A DNA stretch of 64,000 nucleotides, from positions 1-64,000 of the forward strand of contig NZ_KV823406.1 in the NCBI RefSeq assembly GCF_001815935.1, read 5' to 3'. This document shows, piece after piece, positions 61,409-64,000 of the stretch. The notes under the pieces were generated by a model, which was given only the letters and a program-made list of their open reading frames with translations, was not told where the DNA came from and ran no database searches. How positions within the stretch are numbered: position 1 is the first letter of the stretch; each line of letters starts with the position of its first letter. The position numbers were made by a program, and so were the translations under genes. The DNA comes from Corynebacterium sp. HMSC04H06 (GTDB lineage Bacteria; Actinomycetota; Actinomycetes; Mycobacteriales; Mycobacteriaceae).

Positions 61409-62440
61409 TTAAATATCTTTAATGATCTGCAGTCCGTCACCGGTGGCAGAAGCAATGGCGATGGTCCCGTCGCTGAGCGCGACCATGTTCTGTGCGTTAG
61501 CGACGGTAGAGACCTTCGCGTGCTCCTCCGGAACGCCGTGTGAAATCTCGAAGGCCTGCGCCTGATTGTTGTCGGTCGTGGTCACCCACGCCAGCTGCCG
61601 GGACTCGTCCCAGGCCGTGGCCCACGGCACCCCATCGGTGTTGCCGTACTGGTGCAGGCGGATGACGTCCTCGGCGTTGTAGATGGCTACCCGCTCGCCC
61701 AAGGTATCGGAGACCACAATGGTGCCGTTGTCACCGACCGAGGCCTGACCCAGGCCGACGCCCACGCGCAGACGGCCGCCCGCGCGTGACTGCTCCCAAT
61801 CCAGCGACTGGATGGTTGAATCCGCCCGCAAGGTGCGCACCACGTTGTCCGTGCCGTCCTGGTTGGGGACCGCCAGTAGCTGGTCGGTCGCGTCCTCAAC
61901 CGCGAAGGAGTCGCTGCGCTCGCCGTCTTTGTAGATGGCGACGTCGGTGGCCTGATCGGAGGCCACGAAAAGCTCCCCGGATGAGGTCCGCGCGGCGGCG
62001 GTGACGGAAAATTCCTCGTCGACAGCGATCCTCTCCGGTTGCTCGGGACGTGCCGGGTCGAAGGAGAGAACCTCCTTGCCGCAGCCGAGTAGGAACTCGT
62101 TGTCGGCGGCCGTCAGCTGGCCGCAATCGGTCGGGATTTCCACCACCGCGGCGGAGCCGTCCTGGAAGGCAGCGGCGTCGCCCACGGCCAGGTGATCGGC
62201 GCTGCGCACGGCGATTGTCTCGCTGGCGGCGGCCATGTCGGTTACCTGCGCGACCTCCCGCGGCAGCTCGAGGACCTCGCCGTTGGGGTCGGTGGCGGCG
62301 GGGGAGTCGGCCGGGGTTGCATTTCCGACCGCGGCGCCTTCGTCCGCCTCCTCTTCCGGCAGGGTTTGTTGGCACCCCGCGAGAGCTAGAGCGGAGACTG
62401 CGGAGACAGCCATTACTGCGAAACCGGTCTTAGAAGTCAC
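61409..62440 (-). CDS. Secreted lipoprotein, probable beta-propeller
   Basis: A 343-residue exported lipoprotein. The lipobox is LALAGC with Cys at residue 23, followed by an acidic linker (QQTLPEEEADEGAA). The remaining 290 residues contain repeated beta-rich units of about 45 residues (for example DQLLAVPNQDGTDNVVRTLRADST and TVANAQNMVALSDGTIAIASATGDGLQ) that suggest a propeller. Its role is unknown. GTG start; TAGGAT 8 bases upstream may give a leaderless transcript. Co-transcribed with pyrD. Confidence 0.82.
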   Translation of the reverse strand: MTSKTGFAVMAVSAVSALALAGCQQTLPEEEADEGAAVGNATPADSPAATDPNGEVLELPREVAQVTDMAAASETIAVRSADHLAVGDAAAFQDGSAAVVEIPTDCGQLTAADNEFLLGCGKEVLSFDPARPEQPERIAVDEEFSVTAAARTSSGELFVASDQATDVAIYKDGERSDSFAVEDATDQLLAVPNQDGTDNVVRTLRADSTIQSLDWEQSRAGGRLRVGVGLGQASVGDNGTIVVSDTLGERVAIYNAEDVIRLHQYGNTDGVPWATAWDESRQLAWVTTTDNNQAQAFEISHGVPEEHAKVSTVANAQNMVALSDGTIAIASATGDGLQIIKDI

Positions 62441-62697
62441 AGACAGTCATCCTAGCAGTCAGACCCCGAAATCCAGCAGTCCCACCAGCCCCCACCAGCC
62501 GCAGCCGGGCCGGCCGCAGGCGGTAGAGGGCAGAGGCAGCACAGGGGAATTATCCCGAACTGAATGGAAGGTGTGAGCTTGCTTCGAAAGTCGGACTCGC
62601 CCGGGGTGGTCCTCGCGTGGGGGACGGGGGCGTAAGTATGCTGTTCCGAGTGAATAACGTGCAGTACCTCGCCCAAGCAGGCGTAGAACAATCAGAC

Positions 62698-63522
62698 ATG
62701 TCCTGGTTGCAAGTCATCGTCTTGTCTATAGTCCAGGGCCTCACCGAGTTCCTCCCCGTCAGCTCCTCGGGACACTTGCGCATTGTCTCCGAGCTCTTCT
62801 GGGGCCAGGACGCCGGTGCCTCCTTCACCGCGGTCATCCAGCTCGGCACCGAGCTGGCCGTCGTGGTCTATTTCGCCAAGCTCATTTGGCAGATCCTGGC
62901 CGGCTGGTTCCGCGGCTGGGTCGACAAGGATACCCGCGGGCAGGACTGGAAGATGGGCTGGATGGTCATCGTCGGTTCCATCCCGATCGGGCTCATCGGC
63001 TTCTTCGGCAAGGACCTCATCCGGGACGCGCTGCGCAACCTGTGGATCACCGCGGCCATGCTGGTCCTGTTCTCCTTCGTGTTCATCCTGGCCGAAAAGA
63101 TGGGGAAAAAGACCCGCGGCTTCGACGAGCTGACCATGAAGGACGCCATCATCATGGGCCTGTGCCAGTGCCTGGCCCTCATCCCGGGCGTGTCTCGCTC
63201 CGGCGGCACTATCTCTGGCGGCCTCTTCTTGGGGCTTGACCGCGAGGTGGCCACCCGCTTCAGCTTCCTGCTGGCCATCCCGGCGGTGCTGGCCTCCGGC
63301 CTGTTCTCACTGGGCGATGCCTTCGGCCCGACCGTCGGCCAATCGGCCACCGGAACCCAGTTGCTGGTCGGCACGGCCATCGCTTTCATCGTCGGTTACG
63401 CCGCGATCGCCTGGCTGCTGAAGTTCGTGGCCAACCACTCCTTCTCCTGGTTCGCTGCCTACCGCATCCCGGTCGGCCTGTTTGTCATGACCCTGCTGGC
63501 CTTCGGCGTGCTGCAGCCCTAA
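62698..63522 (+). CDS. uppP: Undecaprenyl-diphosphatase UppP/BacA
   Basis: Dephosphorylates undecaprenyl diphosphate outside the membrane so the carrier can be reused for peptidoglycan and arabinogalactan synthesis. In 274 residues with about eight helices it has the signature [18 protein letters not shown] with the active-site Ser and Glu residues, and the second motif [17 protein letters not shown]. The ATG at 62698 matches the family start ([14 protein letters not shown]); no ribosome site is seen and TAGAAC 8 bases before may be a -10 box. Next to mshC, as in mycobacteria and corynebacteria. Confidence 0.95.
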   Translation: MSWLQVIVLSIVQGLTEFLPVSSSGHLRIVSELFWGQDAGASFTAVIQLGTELAVVVYFAKLIWQILAGWFRGWVDKDTRGQDWKMGWMVIVGSIPIGLIGFFGKDLIRDALRNLWITAAMLVLFSFVFILAEKMGKKTRGFDELTMKDAIIMGLCQCLALIPGVSRSGGTISGGLFLGLDREVATRFSFLLAIPAVLASGLFSLGDAFGPTVGQSATGTQLLVGTAIAFIVGYAAIAWLLKFVANHSFSWFAAYRIPVGLFVMTLLAFGVLQP

Positions 63523-63613
63523 AGGCGTCCTAAAGATTCGGGGGCGTATCGAGTTCGCCCGTGGGTCGTACAGGCCCGGCGGTGGCGTTATGCGCGTCGG
63601 CGGGACTCGGCGT

Positions 63614-63619
63614 TACGAT
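63614..63619 (+). promoter_or_regulatory. -10 box TACGAT of a probable leaderless mshC promoter
   Basis: TACGAT ends 7 bases before the mshC ATG at 63627, with no ribosome-binding sequence between them. Confidence 0.45.
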
Positions 63620-63626
63620 GGTGGGC

Positions 63627-64000
63627 ATGCATACTTGGCCCCAGCCCGAAATCCAGCCCGTCCCGGGCGCTTCTGTTCCCCTGCAGCTTTTTGATTCCGC
63701 GGACCGCGCCGTCCGCGAGGTCAAGGTCGACGGCCCGCAGGCGGGTGTGTACGTGTGTGGGATCACCCCGTACGACTCCACGCACCTCGGGCACGCGGCG
63801 ACCTACGTGACCTTTGACCTGGTCAACCGCATTTTGATGGATAACGGCCACGGCGTCCACTACGTGCAAAACATCACCGACGTCGACGACCCGCTCTTTG
63901 AGCGCGCGAAGCGCGACGGCGTGGACTGGCGCGAGCTGGGCACCTCCCAGATCGATCTCTTCCGCTCCGACATGAATCTGCTGGAGGTCATCCCACCGCG
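63627..64000 (+). CDS. mshC: L-cysteine:1D-myo-inositol 2-amino-2-deoxy-alpha-D-glucopyranoside ligase MshC, 3' end outside window
   Basis: The first 124 codons are visible. MshC joins cysteine to the GlcN-inositol precursor of mycothiol, the low-molecular-weight thiol of actinobacteria. It is a paralogue of cysteinyl-tRNA synthetase: [30 protein letters not shown] carries the zinc-ligand Cys and the HIGH-like HLGH. It differs from the tRNA synthetase in the N-terminal [20 protein letters not shown] text typical of MshC. ATG at 63627 (ATG at 63618 is in frame). It continues past the window. Confidence 0.92.
   Translation, partial: MHTWPQPEIQPVPGASVPLQLFDSADRAVREVKVDGPQAGVYVCGITPYDSTHLGHAATYVTFDLVNRILMDNGHGVHYVQNITDVDDPLFERAKRDGVDWRELGTSQIDLFRSDMNLLEVIPP

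Overview
The window is chromosomal DNA of a high-GC mycolic-acid actinobacterium, most likely a Corynebacterium. Supporting this are the gene order (rsmB-rpe-rib-uvrC-rapZ-yvcK-whiA, gap-pgk-tpiA-secG, tkt-tal-zwf-opcA-pgl, ctaB/ctaA/mptB/sufR-suf, acn-acnR, a RipA-type NlpC/P60 gene, hemH, and mshC next to uppP), which follows the Mycobacterium tuberculosis Rv1407-Rv1485 block. Clade-specific genes (opcA, mptB, acnR, mshC, DUF3097, whiA) and many GTG/TTG starts agree with it. I see no insertion sequence, prophage, CRISPR array or rRNA. One tRNA-Leu(GAG) is present.

Layout. 1-8460: rsmB (5' end outside the window), rpe, riboflavin operon ribD-ribE-ribBA-ribH, a PH-domain membrane protein and uvrC. 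8500-11780: rapZ-yvcK-whiA. 12135-15761: glycolytic gap-pgk-tpiA plus secG. 15876-22575 (minus): pentose phosphate genes tkt-tal-zwf-opcA-pgl. 22986-29669: ctaB (plus), then minus-strand qor, ctaA, an ABC-2 exporter pair and mptB. 29858-37862: sufR, sufBDCSUT and an ABC-F ATPase. 37997-43207: small orphan proteins, a PiT phosphate transporter, an UPF0210/ACT pair and an NAD(P)-binding protein. 43371-47336: nucleoside hydrolase plus a complete ECF importer (S, T and a fused A subunit). 47333-51807: acnR, acn and a DUF6676 membrane protein. 52643-58687: NlpC/P60 hydrolase, hemH, a frameshifted gene, DUF3097, a helix-turn-helix protein and a TVP38 membrane protein. 58830-64000: tRNA-Leu, a YbhB-like protein, a membrane protein, pyrD, a lipoprotein, uppP and the start of mshC.

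Most of the window is conserved core metabolism. The points worth a second look are: (i) the ECF ATPase at 46092-47336, whose two nucleotide-binding halves are degenerate in complementary ways so that only one ATP site can be canonical; (ii) three convergent gene pairs whose two stop codons share one CTAG, while the other five convergent pairs all have a hairpin in the gap; (iii) a run of apparently leaderless promoters, including two facing each other across 33 bp; (iv) candidate operators for AcnR, SufR, MtrA and a Pho-type regulator; and (v) a single-base frameshift in a C5/G5 run that breaks the gene next to hemH. All assignments were made by reading the sequence; no database search was run.
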